Of a stretch of DNA of 64,000 bases, positions 55,273-64,000 are shown piece by piece (position 1 is the stretch's first letter; each line of letters opens with the position of its first letter). The DNA lies in the NCBI RefSeq assembly GCF_004217445.1, contig NZ_SHKX01000015.1, positions 124,001-188,000 on the forward strand. Direction: 5' to 3'. The notes under the pieces are model-generated. The model saw only the letters and a program-made list of their open reading frames with translations, made no database searches and was not told the DNA's origin. The translations under genes and the position numbers were made by a program. This DNA is from Fluviicoccus keumensis. Its GTDB lineage: Bacteria > Pseudomonadota > Gammaproteobacteria > Pseudomonadales > Moraxellaceae.

Positions 55273-56262
55273 ATGGCGCACTTACAGCCTTATCCCTGGC
55301 ATGATGGCGGCTGGCGGCGACTGACCGGCCTGCACGCCGAGCAGCGTTTGCCGCATGCCCTGATCCTGAGCGGTCCGGCCGGTGTCGGCAAGCATGCCTT
55401 TGCCGAATCGCTGGCATCCCTGCTGATGTGTGTCTCGCCCCGGCAAGGCCTGCCTTGTGGCGAATGCAAGGGCTGCAGCCTCTGCCGGGCCGATACGCAT
55501 CCGGATTATTGTCAGTTGTCGCCGGTCACGGATGAAAAAACCGGCAAGACCAGCAAGGTCATCAAGGTGGACCAAATCCGCGCCCTGCTGGATTTCCTGT
55601 CCAAATCCCCGCAACTGGGCGGTTGGCGGATCGCCATCATTGATCCGGCCGACACCCTGAATGTCAGCGCCGCCAACAGCCTGCTGAAAACCCTGGAAGA
55701 GCCGGGCGATCGCACCTTGCTGCTGCTGCTGACGGATCAGCCGTTGGCTCTGTTGCCCACGATCCGCAGCCGTTGCCAGCATTTTGATCTGGGGGTGCCG
55801 GATCGCGCGCAGGCGCAGTCCTGGCTGTCGCCGCAACTGGAAACACCGACGCACGCGGGGCTGTTGTTGTCCCTGTGCCATGGCGCGCCGCTGGCTGCCT
55901 TGGCTATGTCGCAGCAAGAGGTTTTCCGGCAGCGTGAAGACCTGGCCAAACGCTTGCTGGCGGTGGCTTCCGGCAGGGTCGGACCGCTGTCGGCGTCAAC
56001 CGCGACCCAGAAATTGCCTGCGGATGAAGCCTGGTTATGGTTTTACGGTTTGCTGGCGGATGTCGGCCTGATGGCGGCCGAAGCGCGGGACGCTATCAAA
56101 AATAGGGATTTGTTGCCTATAATCGGTTCATTGGCGGAAGTCATGGGCAGCCGCAAGGCGCTGGATCTTCAGGCATTGTGTCTGGATAACCGGCGATTGC
56201 TGGCGGCCAATATCCAGCCGGGTCTGTTGTGGGACCGCTTCTGGGAACAAACAAGAGGGTAA
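55273..56262 (+). CDS. holB: DNA polymerase III delta-prime subunit
   Basis: A 329-residue clamp-loader subunit of the AAA+ family. A P-loop-like GPAGVGKHAF (about 36), a zinc module with CGECKGCSLC, and the SRC motif in IRSRCQHFDL are visible. Unlike the E. coli subunit, the P-loop still has GVGK. The start could be the TTG at 55270 or the ATG at 55273; ATG is chosen. It starts two bases after the tmk stop. Confidence 0.93.
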   Translation: MAHLQPYPWHDGGWRRLTGLHAEQRLPHALILSGPAGVGKHAFAESLASLLMCVSPRQGLPCGECKGCSLCRADTHPDYCQLSPVTDEKTGKTSKVIKVDQIRALLDFLSKSPQLGGWRIAIIDPADTLNVSAANSLLKTLEEPGDRTLLLLLTDQPLALLPTIRSRCQHFDLGVPDRAQAQSWLSPQLETPTHAGLLLSLCHGAPLAALAMSQQEVFRQREDLAKRLLAVASGRVGPLSASTATQKLPADEAWLWFYGLLADVGLMAAEARDAIKNRDLLPIIGSLAEVMGSRKALDLQALCLDNRRLLAANIQPGLLWDRFWEQTRG

Positions 56263-56266
56263 TAAC

Positions 56267-56608
56267 ATGCTGCCACGCGGAGCGGGTATCCTGAGTCTGG
56301 CCATCAAGGACAAGGCTCAGCTTTATGTCAGTTACATGCCGTTCATCAAGGGCGGGGCGTTGTTCGTGCCGAGTACGCGCCAGACCCGCCTGGGGGATGA
56401 AATCTTCGTGGTGGTGACGCTGCCGGATGATCCGGAAAAGCTGCCGATCACCGGAAAGGTGGTTTGGGTCAACCATCGCAACCAGGGACAACGCCCGGCC
56501 GGATTCGGCATTCAGTTGTCCGGTGAGGCCGGCGACAGCTGCCGTCGCAAGATCGAGGCGCAACTGGGCGGCGCCCTGCAAGCCGATCGTCCCACCTTCA
56601 CCATGTAA
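56267..56608 (+). CDS. pilZ: PilZ domain protein (type IV pilus biogenesis type)
   Basis: A 113-residue single PilZ domain. Position after holB and before tatD, and blocks such as VSYMPFIKGGALFVPS and ITGKVVWVNHRNQGQRPAGFGIQ, match PilZ of Pseudomonas and Xanthomonas, which is needed for type IV pili through the PilB/FimX axis. The c-di-GMP-binding RxxxR and D/NxSxxG motifs are missing, as in those orthologues. GAGGG upstream of the ATG, five bases after holB. Confidence 0.92.
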   Translation: MLPRGAGILSLAIKDKAQLYVSYMPFIKGGALFVPSTRQTRLGDEIFVVVTLPDDPEKLPITGKVVWVNHRNQGQRPAGFGIQLSGEAGDSCRRKIEAQLGGALQADRPTFTM

Positions 56609-56680
56609 TCCCGGCTGTCGGGGCGGGTCCGCTTCGACAGCTGTTGATCTTCATCCTTCTCTTGTGGAACCTACGCCTCC

Positions 56681-57457
56681 ATGCTTATTGATTCGCACTG
56701 CCACCTTGATCGTCTGGACCTGAAAGCCTATGCGGGGGGCGTTGACGAAGCGCTGGAGGCGGCGAGGGCGGCCGGGGTCGGGCGTTTCCTGACGGTCAGT
56801 GTTGATCTGGAAACCTTCCCCATCCTGCGGGACTTGGCCGAGCGCCATGCCGATGTCTACGCCTCGGTCGGCGTGCATCCTTCCGAGGCTTTACCGCCGG
56901 AAGCGGAGCCTACCGCCGATGTTCTGGTCGGGCTGGCGAACCATCCCCGTGTCATCGCCATTGGCGAGTCCGGTCTGGATTATTACTACCATCCCGAACA
57001 CAAGGAAGTTCAGCAGCGCCGTTTTGCCGCCCATATCGAAGCCAGCCGCCGCACCGGCAAACCGCTCATCGTGCATACCCGTGACGCCCGCGCCGATACC
57101 ATCGGACTGCTCCGGGAGTGCCGCGCCGAGCAGGGCATCCTGCATTGTTTCACCGAAGATTGGGATACCGCCAAGGCGGGCATCGATCTGGGTTTTTATG
57201 TCTCGTTGTCCGGTATCGTCAGCTTTGCCAACGCGGAATCCTTGCGGGATGTTGCCCGCCAGTTGCCGCTGGACCGCCTGCTGATCGAAACGGATTCCCC
57301 CTATCTGGCGCCGGTGCCTTACCGCGGCAAGAAGAACGAACCGCGTTACCTGCCTGCGGTAGCGGAGGCCGTAGCCAAGGCGCGGGGCATCACGGCGGAA
57401 GTGGTCGCCGAGGCCACAACCCGCAATTTCAATACCCTGTTCGGGCTGCCCTCATGA
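56681..57457 (+). CDS. tatD: TatD family metal-dependent DNase (YcfH-like)
   Basis: A 258-residue TIM-barrel metal hydrolase. Metal ligands are in DSHCHLD, IGESGLDYYY, VHTRDARAD and IETDSPYLAP. Family members are 3'-5' exonucleases acting on damaged DNA or D-aminoacyl-tRNA-related substrates; the YcfH branch near holB is poorly characterised. It is coupled to the next gene by an ATGA overlap. Confidence 0.92.
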   Translation: MLIDSHCHLDRLDLKAYAGGVDEALEAARAAGVGRFLTVSVDLETFPILRDLAERHADVYASVGVHPSEALPPEAEPTADVLVGLANHPRVIAIGESGLDYYYHPEHKEVQQRRFAAHIEASRRTGKPLIVHTRDARADTIGLLRECRAEQGILHCFTEDWDTAKAGIDLGFYVSLSGIVSFANAESLRDVARQLPLDRLLIETDSPYLAPVPYRGKKNEPRYLPAVAEAVAKARGITAEVVAEATTRNFNTLFGLPS

Positions 57458-58053
57458 CCACGCGACAGGCGGCGTTCCGGGCGAGGGAACAAGCCATCCT
57501 GCAGGCGGCGGAGATCTTGCTGCTGGAGCAGGGCGATGAGTCGATCACCATCGAGATGATCGCTGAGCGGGTGGGCATCGCCAAAGGCACCATCTACAAG
57601 CATTTTCAGAGCAAGGATGAACTGATCCTGCAACTGCTGATCGCCTACGAGGCCGGTCTGGGCGAGGAAGTGCATCGCGCGGTCGCCACGGGCGATGTGG
57701 CGCAAGTGGTGCAGGCCTATTTCACGTATCGTCTGTCCGCACCGGAAAAGCACCTGCTCTACGAGCGGCTTGAGAACCGGTTGGCCGCCACCCGACGAAC
57801 CTTGCGTCCCTATTTTGCCCGTCTTTATTTCCTGCGCAAAAGCCATTTGCGCGAGGTCATGCCGCTGGTCGCCGCTTTCCTGGAGGAAAATGGCAGCAGC
57901 ATGACGCCGCGAGACTATCTCAGCGCCGTCTGGGCGCTGGTGCAGGGCAGCGCCGCCATCCTGCATTCCACATTTTACCAGCGCTATCTGGGCGACAGGG
58001 AAGGTCTGCTGGCCGCCCTGTTGCAGACCGTGCAGGGCTTGGGCCGCAAGTAA
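57454..58053 (+). CDS. TetR/AcrR family transcriptional regulator
   Basis: A 199-residue regulator. The N-terminal helix-turn-helix (about 15-60) has ITIEMIAERVGIAKGTIYKHFQSKDEL, strongly TetR-like; the C-terminal ligand-binding region is helical and not diagnostic. The ATG overlaps the tatD stop. Pseudomonas has a TetR gene at the same place, so the context is conserved. The ligand and targets are unknown; fatty acid or envelope genes upstream and ccmF downstream are the nearest candidates. Confidence 0.88.
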   Translation: MTTRQAAFRAREQAILQAAEILLLEQGDESITIEMIAERVGIAKGTIYKHFQSKDELILQLLIAYEAGLGEEVHRAVATGDVAQVVQAYFTYRLSAPEKHLLYERLENRLAATRRTLRPYFARLYFLRKSHLREVMPLVAAFLEENGSSMTPRDYLSAVWALVQGSAAILHSTFYQRYLGDREGLLAALLQTVQGLGRK

Positions 58054-58166
58054 CCCCGGCGTCCCCTCCCTGTACCATCCTTTCCCCCTACCAAAACCCT
58101 CACAATAGCTGCTGGACAATCCTCCACTGGTGCGTATCATGCGCACAGTTTCCACGGGAGTCAGGC

Positions 58167-60140
58167 ATGATTGCAGAACTCGGTCATTTCGCATTGGTGC
58201 TGGCCTTTGTTGTCGCCCTGCTACAGGCTGTCCTGCCGCTGGTCGGCGTCCATCGCGGTCATCTGGCGTTGCAGCGCATGGCGCGCACCATGGCTCCCGT
58301 GCAGTTTCTTTGCCTGCTGTTGTCCTTTCTGGGACTGACCTGGGCCTTTATCCATAACGACTTCACCCTGGATTACGTTTCCCGTCAGTCCAATACCCAA
58401 TTGCCGATCCAGTACAAGATTTCAGCGGTATGGGGCGGGCATGAAGGTTCCTTGTTGTTGTGGGTGACGGTGCTATCGGCCTGGGGCGCGGCTGTAGCCC
58501 TGTTCGGGCGCGGTCTGCCGCGCGAAATGATCGCCCGGGTGCTGGCCATCATGGGCATGGTCAACGTCGCGATGATGGCTTTCGTGCTGATGACGTCCAA
58601 CCCGTTCCGCCGCCTGCTGCCGGATTTCCCCATGAACGGCGCGGATCTCAATCCGCTGTTGCAGGATCCTGGCCTGATTGTGCATCCGCCCTTGCTGTAC
58701 ATGGGCTATGTCGGCTTCACCGTACCTTTCGCCTTTGCCATGGCGGGTCTGCTGGGCGGTCGTCTGGACTCCGCTTGGGCGCGCTGGTCGCGCCCGTGGA
58801 CTGTGGCGGCGTGGTCTTTCCTTAGCTTGGGTATTGCGCTGGGTTCCTGGTGGGCCTATTACGAATTGGGCTGGGGCGGCTGGTGGTTCTGGGATCCGGT
58901 GGAAAACGCCTCGTTCATGCCCTGGCTGGCGGGAACAGCGCTGGTGCATTCCCTCGCGGTCAGCGAAAAGCGCGGCGTATTCAAGGCCTGGACGGTGATG
59001 CTGGCCATTCTGGCCTTTGCCCTCAGTCTGCTGGGGACATTCCTGGTCCGTTCCGGCGTCTTGACCTCGGTGCATGCCTTCGCCGCTGATCCGGCGCGCG
59101 GCCTGTTCGTGCTGGGCATCCTCTTTGTCGTGATCGGTTCCAGTCTGCTGTTATTCGCCCTGCGCGCCGGTCATCTCAACAGTGAAAGCCGCTATCAGTG
59201 GATTTCTCGCGAAGGTTTCCTGCTGGCAAACAACCTGCTGCTGATTACGGCGACGACGGTGGTGTTCCTGGGAACCCTGTTCCCCTTGGTGGCGGACGCA
59301 CTGAAGCTGGGCAAGATATCGGTCGGCCCTCCGTACTTCAACACGCTGTTCACCCCTTTGGCGCTGGTGTTGCTGGCGTTCCTGGGCATCGGTCCGCTGA
59401 CCCGCTGGAAGCGCCATGACCTGCGTGAGCAAGTGCCGCCATTCCTGAAGATCGCCGTGGCCAGCCTGGTGCTGGGCGTTGGCCTGCCGTTGGTTTTTGC
59501 TTCCGGATTGAAGCCCTTGCCGACGCTCACGCTGGTGCTTTGCCTGTGGGTTTTCCTCAACATGCTGAACGACATCCGGGTGAAAGCGGGCACCGCCAAG
59601 CAGGGGTTCGCGGCCGGCCTGCGCCGCTTGTCCGCATCCTACTGGGGCATGCAGCTAGCGCATACCGGCCTGCTGGTGACCGTGGTCGGCATCGCGCTGA
59701 CCACCGCCTACAGCACCGAGCGGGATGTGCGTCTCAGTCCCGGCAGCCGGGTGGAAATTCAGGGATACGGCTTCGAGTGGGCGGGCGTCCGGTCCTATGC
59801 CGGGCCCAATTTTTCCTCCGAGCAAGGGGAAGTGCGCATTTATCGCGGCGACACCGTTCTGGAAACCCTGTATCCCGAGAAACGCCGTTATAACGTGCGC
59901 GGGCAAGTGATGACCGAGGCCGCCATTGATCCGGGTTTGTTCCGCGATATTTATGTGGCCATGGGCGAACCGCTGGAAGGCAATGCCTGGGCAGTGCGGG
60001 TGTATGTGAAGCCCTTCATTCGCTGGACGTGGCTGGGAGCCCTGATCATGGTGCTGGGTGGGATGTTTGCTATCAGCGATCGTCGCTACCGGATGGGAGC
60101 GCGTGCAAGCCGGGCGATCCCGGCGGGGGAGAAGGCCTGA
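58167..60140 (+). CDS. ccmF: Cytochrome c heme lyase subunit CcmF
   Basis: A 657-residue polytopic membrane protein that attaches heme from CcmE to apocytochrome c. The periplasmic WWD domain has WGGWWFWDPVEN (about residue 235), and heme-handling His lie in VHPPLLYMG and in nearby loops. Length fits E. coli CcmF (647). The upstream ccmABCDE genes are not adjacent; a TetR gene precedes instead. Its stop overlaps the ccmG ATG in TGATG. Confidence 0.96.
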   Translation: MIAELGHFALVLAFVVALLQAVLPLVGVHRGHLALQRMARTMAPVQFLCLLLSFLGLTWAFIHNDFTLDYVSRQSNTQLPIQYKISAVWGGHEGSLLLWVTVLSAWGAAVALFGRGLPREMIARVLAIMGMVNVAMMAFVLMTSNPFRRLLPDFPMNGADLNPLLQDPGLIVHPPLLYMGYVGFTVPFAFAMAGLLGGRLDSAWARWSRPWTVAAWSFLSLGIALGSWWAYYELGWGGWWFWDPVENASFMPWLAGTALVHSLAVSEKRGVFKAWTVMLAILAFALSLLGTFLVRSGVLTSVHAFAADPARGLFVLGILFVVIGSSLLLFALRAGHLNSESRYQWISREGFLLANNLLLITATTVVFLGTLFPLVADALKLGKISVGPPYFNTLFTPLALVLLAFLGIGPLTRWKRHDLREQVPPFLKIAVASLVLGVGLPLVFASGLKPLPTLTLVLCLWVFLNMLNDIRVKAGTAKQGFAAGLRRLSASYWGMQLAHTGLLVTVVGIALTTAYSTERDVRLSPGSRVEIQGYGFEWAGVRSYAGPNFSSEQGEVRIYRGDTVLETLYPEKRRYNVRGQVMTEAAIDPGLFRDIYVAMGEPLEGNAWAVRVYVKPFIRWTWLGALIMVLGGMFAISDRRYRMGARASRAIPAGEKA

Positions 60141-60697
60141 TGAAGTCGCGGGCATTGTTGTGGGGCATTCCACTGCTGATCTTTGTCGGTTTTTCAGTGC
60201 TGCTGTTCAGCCGGTTGGGCAAGGACTCGACCGAGTTACCTTCTGCGCGTCTTGGCAAGCCTTTTCCCGAGTTCCGCTTGCCATCGCTGCTGGACGGTCA
60301 TGAACTGACTGCGGCGGACGTGCGCGGCAAAGCCATTGTGGTCAATGTGTGGGCGTCGTGGTGTCCGTCCTGTCGTCAGGAGCATCCGTCGCTGATGAAA
60401 CTCGCGGCGGCGGGAGTGCCGGTTATCGGTCTGAACTACAAGGATGCACAAGCGGATGCTCAGGGCTATCTGTCCAGTCTTGGTAATCCGTTCGTGGATG
60501 TCATCAGCGATACCGACGGCTCGCTGGGCCTGGATCTGGGCGTCTATGGCGCTCCGGAGACCTATCTGCTGGACGCCAACGGCCATGTGCGTTACCGCTT
60601 CGTCGGTGTGTTTGATGACAATGTCTGGAAGACCACGCTGCAACCGTGCTTTGACCAATTGCAGAAAGGCGGGGAGGCTCCGGCATGTCAATTCTGA
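60140..60697 (+). CDS. dsbE: Thiol:disulfide interchange protein CcmG/DsbE
   Basis: A 185-residue membrane-anchored thioredoxin-like protein that reduces apocytochrome c or CcmH. It has an N-terminal helix (about 5-24) and the active site WASWCPSC with Cys75 and Cys78, preceded by GKAIVVNVW, then the cis-Pro loop near GAPETYLL. The start overlaps the ccmF stop by one base and the end overlaps ccmH by 13 bases. Confidence 0.95.
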   Translation: MKSRALLWGIPLLIFVGFSVLLFSRLGKDSTELPSARLGKPFPEFRLPSLLDGHELTAADVRGKAIVVNVWASWCPSCRQEHPSLMKLAAAGVPVIGLNYKDAQADAQGYLSSLGNPFVDVISDTDGSLGLDLGVYGAPETYLLDANGHVRYRFVGVFDDNVWKTTLQPCFDQLQKGGEAPACQF

Positions 60698-61158
60698 AAT
60701 GGCGTCCGCTGTTGCTGCTGTTTACCTTGCTATCCGCGCTGGCTCACGCGGGTATCGATGTCTATGACTTCAAGTCCCCCGAGGAAGAGGCCCGTTACCG
60801 CGCCCTGATCAATGAATTGCGTTGCCCGAAGTGCCAGAACCAGAATCTGGCCGGGTCCGACGCCCAGATTGCCCATGACTTGAAGAACCGCACCTTCCAG
60901 TTGATCCAGGAAGGACGCAGCGACAAGGAAATCCGGGAATACATGGTGGATCGTTATGGCGACTTCATCATGTACAACCCGCCGGTGCGCTCCACGACAT
61001 GGCTGTTGTGGTTCGGTCCGTTTGCGCTGCTCGCGCTGGTCGTGGTGGTGCTGGCGCTGGTGCGCCGCAAACCTGTGCCACCGGCGCAGGATTTGACCCC
61101 GGAAGAGGCGGCCCGGTTGAACGATCTCTTGAAGAAGGCCGCTGACCATGAGCGCTGA
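60685..61158 (+). CDS. ccmH: Cytochrome c maturation protein CcmH
   Basis: A 157-residue protein with a signal peptide (about 1-22), the redox motif LRCPKCQNQNLAGSDA (Cys47, Cys50) and a C-terminal membrane helix (about 104-125). It takes part in reducing the CxxCH thiols of apocytochrome c. Unlike E. coli, where CcmH is fused to the CcmI region, the two are separate, as in Pseudomonas. Confidence 0.95.
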   Translation: MSILKWRPLLLLFTLLSALAHAGIDVYDFKSPEEEARYRALINELRCPKCQNQNLAGSDAQIAHDLKNRTFQLIQEGRSDKEIREYMVDRYGDFIMYNPPVRSTTWLLWFGPFALLALVVVVLALVRRKPVPPAQDLTPEEAARLNDLLKKAADHER

Positions 61159-62419
61159 TATGCCCGTTCTGATCTTCGTGTTGTCGGCGCTGGCGCTGAC
61201 TGTGGCGATGACCCTGCTGATCCTGCTGCCGGTCCTGCGCAGCCGCGATGCCCAGCACAGCCTGCTGGAGTTGAACGTACAGGTATTCCGCGAACGCTTG
61301 GCCGAGTTGGAGGAGGACAAGACGGCAGGGCGCGTGGACCAGACCACCTTTGAGGCGTTGAAGACCGAGTTGCAGCGGCAGTTGCTGACATTGCAGGCTG
61401 ATGCCCCGGCCGCGGCAGCGGAATCACGTCTCGGTCGCAAGGGGGCTTTCGCCTTCCTGCTGGCGATACCTTTGCTGGCGGGCGGCGCCTATGCCGTGCT
61501 GGCGTTCAAGCCCGAGGTTTTTACGTGGTGGAAGGTGCAACTGCACACCGGACCGTTTGTGGACAAGCTGTTTGCGGGCGAACAGCCGACACCCGAAGAC
61601 ATGCAGACCCAGAGTTTGCCGGACATGGTGCGGGTGATGCAGACCCGGTTGCAGAAGCATCCGGAATCCACCAACGGCTGGTTCATGCTGGGCATGAGCT
61701 ACATGCAGGGTGACCTGGCCGATCAGGCGCTGGAAGCTTTTGATCAAGCCTGGCGGTTGTCACCGGAGCGTGACGACGTGGCGATGGCGTATGCCCAGAC
61801 CTTGCTCTTTACCCGTCAGGGCAAACTGGATGACCAGAGTCGCATGCTGTTGCAGGGAGTTCTGGATCGGCATCCCCAGCATGAAGGCGCGCTGCTGTTG
61901 ATGGGCATGGGCGCTTATCGCGCCGGTGACCTGAAAACGGCGCTGACATATTTGCCGGTGCTGAAGCAGGTGCACATCGCGCGTACCGGTGAAACCAACT
62001 CCGCCGCCATTGCCGAAGTGGACAAGGTGATTGCCCTGGCCCGCAGCGGTGGTGAGAAAGTCGCGACAGGCGGCGGCGTGCAGGTGACGGTCAAGCTGGC
62101 GGATAACCTGAAAGCCCGCGTTCCGGCGAACGCAACGCTGTTCATCTTCGCCCGCGCCCTGAATGGCCCGCCAATGCCCCTGGCCGTGGTGCGGCAGCCG
62201 GTCGGCAGCTTTCCCGTGACTGCGGTCCTCAATGACAGCCAGGCGATGATGCCCAGCATGAAGCTGTCCGCCTTCCCCTCGGTGGTCGTCAGCGCCCGCA
62301 TCAGCGCCAGCGGTAACCCGGTGGGGGAAAAAGGCGATCTGGAAGCCATTGCCGTTCCCCTGACACAAAATGGTAAAATGCAGACAGTGGATGTGCTGAT
62401 CAATCAGGAGCGCCCGTAA
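61148..62419 (+). CDS. ccmI: Cytochrome c maturation chaperone CcmI (CycH)
   Basis: A 423-residue apocytochrome chaperone. Two membrane helices (about 5-28 and 97-117) flank a coiled, Leu-rich cytoplasmic loop (RERLAELEEDKTAGRVD). TPR repeats follow (about 150-300, e.g. WFMLGMSYMQGDLADQALEAF), then a C-terminal beta domain (about 310-423). It presents the apocytochrome C-terminus to CcmFH. It overlaps ccmH by 11 bases and ends the operon. Confidence 0.93.
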   Translation: MSADMPVLIFVLSALALTVAMTLLILLPVLRSRDAQHSLLELNVQVFRERLAELEEDKTAGRVDQTTFEALKTELQRQLLTLQADAPAAAAESRLGRKGAFAFLLAIPLLAGGAYAVLAFKPEVFTWWKVQLHTGPFVDKLFAGEQPTPEDMQTQSLPDMVRVMQTRLQKHPESTNGWFMLGMSYMQGDLADQALEAFDQAWRLSPERDDVAMAYAQTLLFTRQGKLDDQSRMLLQGVLDRHPQHEGALLLMGMGAYRAGDLKTALTYLPVLKQVHIARTGETNSAAIAEVDKVIALARSGGEKVATGGGVQVTVKLADNLKARVPANATLFIFARALNGPPMPLAVVRQPVGSFPVTAVLNDSQAMMPSMKLSAFPSVVVSARISASGNPVGEKGDLEAIAVPLTQNGKMQTVDVLINQERP

Positions 62420-62587
62420 AAAGGCTTCCGCAGTGCATCAAAATGTGTCAAACGCTTGTGCTGACAGGCGTGGAAGTGTATTTTGCCGCCAGAGTGCCAT
62501 GGCTGGCATTGTGGTCTTTCTACATTCGGGGCGCTCCGCTTCCGGACGCCCGTCACCGGTTTTCCATATCCTTAGGGAGCAATCCGT

Positions 62588-63244
62588 ATGATGCGCATTA
62601 TTCTTCTGGGCCCACCGGGCGCGGGCAAGGGCACGCAGGCCCAGGTCATCACCCAGCAGTTCCAGATTCCGCAGATTTCCACCGGCGACATGCTGCGCGC
62701 CGCCGTGAAGGCCGGAACGGAACTGGGTGTGGCCGCCAAGAAGATCATGGATGCGGGCGGATTGGTCTCTGACGACATTATTATCGGCCTGGTCAAGGAT
62801 CGCCTGACCCAGCCGGATTGCGTCAATGGTTGTCTGTTCGACGGCTTCCCGCGCACCATTCCGCAAGCCGAGGCGCTTATCGCCGCCGGCGTGCATATCG
62901 ACCATGTCGTCGAAATTTCCGTGCCTGATGAAGAAATTGTCAGCCGTCTGTCCGGACGTCGCGTGCATCCCGCCTCCGGTCGTGTGTACCACATCCAGCA
63001 CAATCCGCCCAAAGTGGCCGGCAAGGATGATGCGACCGGTGACGATCTGGTGCAGCGTGACGATGACAAGGAAGAGACCATCCGCAAGCGTCTAGAAATC
63101 TATCATGACCAAACCTCGCGGCTGGTTGGCTTCTACCAGAACCTCGCCGCCAGCGGCAATCCCGAAGCGCCGAAGTACGCCTGCATTGAAGGTGTCGGTT
63201 CCGTGGACGCCATCAGCGCCAAGGTGACGGCTGTTCTGGCCTGA
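62588..63244 (+). CDS. adk: Adenylate kinase
   Basis: A 218-residue long-type adenylate kinase balancing ATP, ADP and AMP. The P-loop is GPPGAGKGT (8-16), the AMP site is in ISTGDMLRAAVK, and the signature is FDGFPRTIPQAEAL. The LID (about 123-160) has HPASGRVYHIQHNPP, without zinc cysteines, as in Gram-negatives. Two adjacent ATGs are possible starts; AGGGAG lies upstream. Confidence 0.97.
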   Translation: MMRIILLGPPGAGKGTQAQVITQQFQIPQISTGDMLRAAVKAGTELGVAAKKIMDAGGLVSDDIIIGLVKDRLTQPDCVNGCLFDGFPRTIPQAEALIAAGVHIDHVVEISVPDEEIVSRLSGRRVHPASGRVYHIQHNPPKVAGKDDATGDDLVQRDDDKEETIRKRLEIYHDQTSRLVGFYQNLAASGNPEAPKYACIEGVGSVDAISAKVTAVLA

Positions 63245-63259
63245 TTGCCGGACTTCCGC

Positions 63260-63288
63260 GAAAAGCCGTCCTTGTGACGGCTTTTTCG
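63260..63288 (+). terminator. Terminator after adk
   Basis: AAAAGCCGTC-CTTGT-GACGGCTTTTTC. Confidence 0.85.
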
Positions 63289-63382
63289 TTTCTGATGGCA
63301 GGAAGAGGATTACGACTTTGTCGCCTTCTGTTTTGCCTGTTGTTTTGCTTTAATCGCCGCATTCTGATTGATCGGTATCGCC

Positions 63383-64000
63383 ATGAAGCCCGCCCGTTCC
63401 GCTCCACTCGGCGTTGTTCTTGTGAATCTGGGTACGCCGGATGCCCCCACGCCCGAGGCCGTGCGCCGCTACCTGCGCCAGTTCCTCAGCGACCGTCGCG
63501 TCATCGAGATTCCGCCGCTAGTGTGGAAAATCATCCTGAACCTGTTCATTCTGCCGTTCCGTCCGAAACGGGTGGCGGGGCTGTACGCCAGCATCTGGGA
63601 AAAATCCGGGGATTCGCCGATGCGCCGCATCCTTCGTGAACAAGCGATGGCCGTGCAGGAACGGCTACAAGGGGACTTCCCCGCTATGGTGCGGGTGGAG
63701 GCCGCCATGACGTATGGCAATCCCTCCTTGCCGTCGGTGCTGGACAAGCTGCGCGGAGAAGGGGTCGAGCAGATCGTCATCCTGCCCCTGTTTCCGCAGT
63801 TTTCCGCCACTTCCACTGCGCCGGTCTATGACGCCTTGCAGCGTTGGACCGCCGTGCAACGCAACCTCCCTTCGCTGACCATCATTAAGGATTACTTCGC
63901 TCACCCCGGCTATATTGGTGCGCTGGTGTCCAGTATTCGCGAGTACCGCGAACAACATGGAACCTCGGACAAGCTGTTGTTCTCTTTTCACGGCATCCCC
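63383..64000 (+). CDS. hemH: Ferrochelatase (partial, C-terminus off window)
   Basis: The first 206 residues, open to the window edge, of the enzyme that inserts Fe2+ into protoporphyrin IX, the last step of heme synthesis. GVVLVNLGTPDAPTPEAVRRYL is the family N-terminus, FLSDRRVIEIP follows, VILPLFPQFSATSTAP is a substrate-binding block, and the window ends in LLFSFHGIP, where the His is the catalytic metal ligand. The adk-hemH order is also found in E. coli. Confidence 0.96.
   Translation, partial: MKPARSAPLGVVLVNLGTPDAPTPEAVRRYLRQFLSDRRVIEIPPLVWKIILNLFILPFRPKRVAGLYASIWEKSGDSPMRRILREQAMAVQERLQGDFPAMVRVEAAMTYGNPSLPSVLDKLRGEGVEQIVILPLFPQFSATSTAPVYDALQRWTAVQRNLPSLTIIKDYFAHPGYIGALVSSIREYREQHGTSDKLLFSFHGIP

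Overview
The window reads as core chromosome of a free-living, GC-rich gammaproteobacterium. Gene content and order point to the Pseudomonadales or a near relative. As I recall the Pseudomonas aeruginosa map, the blocks hupB-ppiD-fabI-npp/yej-mltD-gloB-methyltransferase-rnhA-dnaQ-fimL-nudC-sohB, dapD-dapC-glnD-map/rpsB-tsf, and rpmF-plsX-fabD-fabG-acpP-fabF-pabC-mltG-tmk-holB-pilZ-tatD are all kept there. The genus cannot be fixed from the sequence alone. I see no tRNA, rRNA, CRISPR, insertion sequence, integrase or phage gene, and no gene-free stretch longer than about 220 bases.

Layout. 1-1154 (minus): a cut epimerase and a lysophospholipid-type acyltransferase. 1370-4462: HU, PpiD and enoyl-ACP reductase FabI. 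4586-10127 (minus): a YejABEF-type peptide importer. 10258-13185 (minus): MltD and glyoxalase II. 13245-20376 (plus): a methyltransferase, RNase HI, DnaQ, FimL, NudC, SohB and an amidase. 20468-25057: a diiron-like hydrolase, an AI-2E family exporter, a desaturase, small membrane proteins and an FHA protein. 25113-29593: divergent metH and nfuA. The nfuA promoter carries a good IscR operator. 29732-36318: the most accessory-looking part, with a PLD/cardiolipin-synthase lipoprotein, TauE/SafE divergent from CysB, a SIMPL-domain protein, an O-antigen-ligase-like membrane protein, a small secreted Gly-rich protein and an ArsC-like protein.

36362-41921 (minus) holds dapD-dapC-glnD-map (lysine/cell-wall precursor, nitrogen sensing, Met processing), divergent from rpsB-tsf (42112-43858). 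A BvgS-like hybrid sensor kinase follows. 46937-58053 is one long co-oriented cluster: yceD-rpmF-plsX, a small exported protein, fabD-fabG-acpP-fabF, pabC-mltG-tmk-holB-pilZ-tatD and a TetR regulator. No fabH is present between plsX and fabD. 58167-62419 is the second half of a cytochrome c maturation operon (ccmF-ccmG-ccmH-ccmI), without ccmABCDE. The window ends with adk and the first two thirds of hemH.

Most of this is ordinary housekeeping, and I did not find a clear undescribed system. The observations most worth a second look are the IscR site at nfuA, the small exported protein in the usual fabH slot, the O-antigen-ligase-like/Gly-rich pair, a perfect dyad before the AI-2E exporter, a promoter that would make yceD almost leaderless, and the pseudo-receiver in the hybrid kinase.
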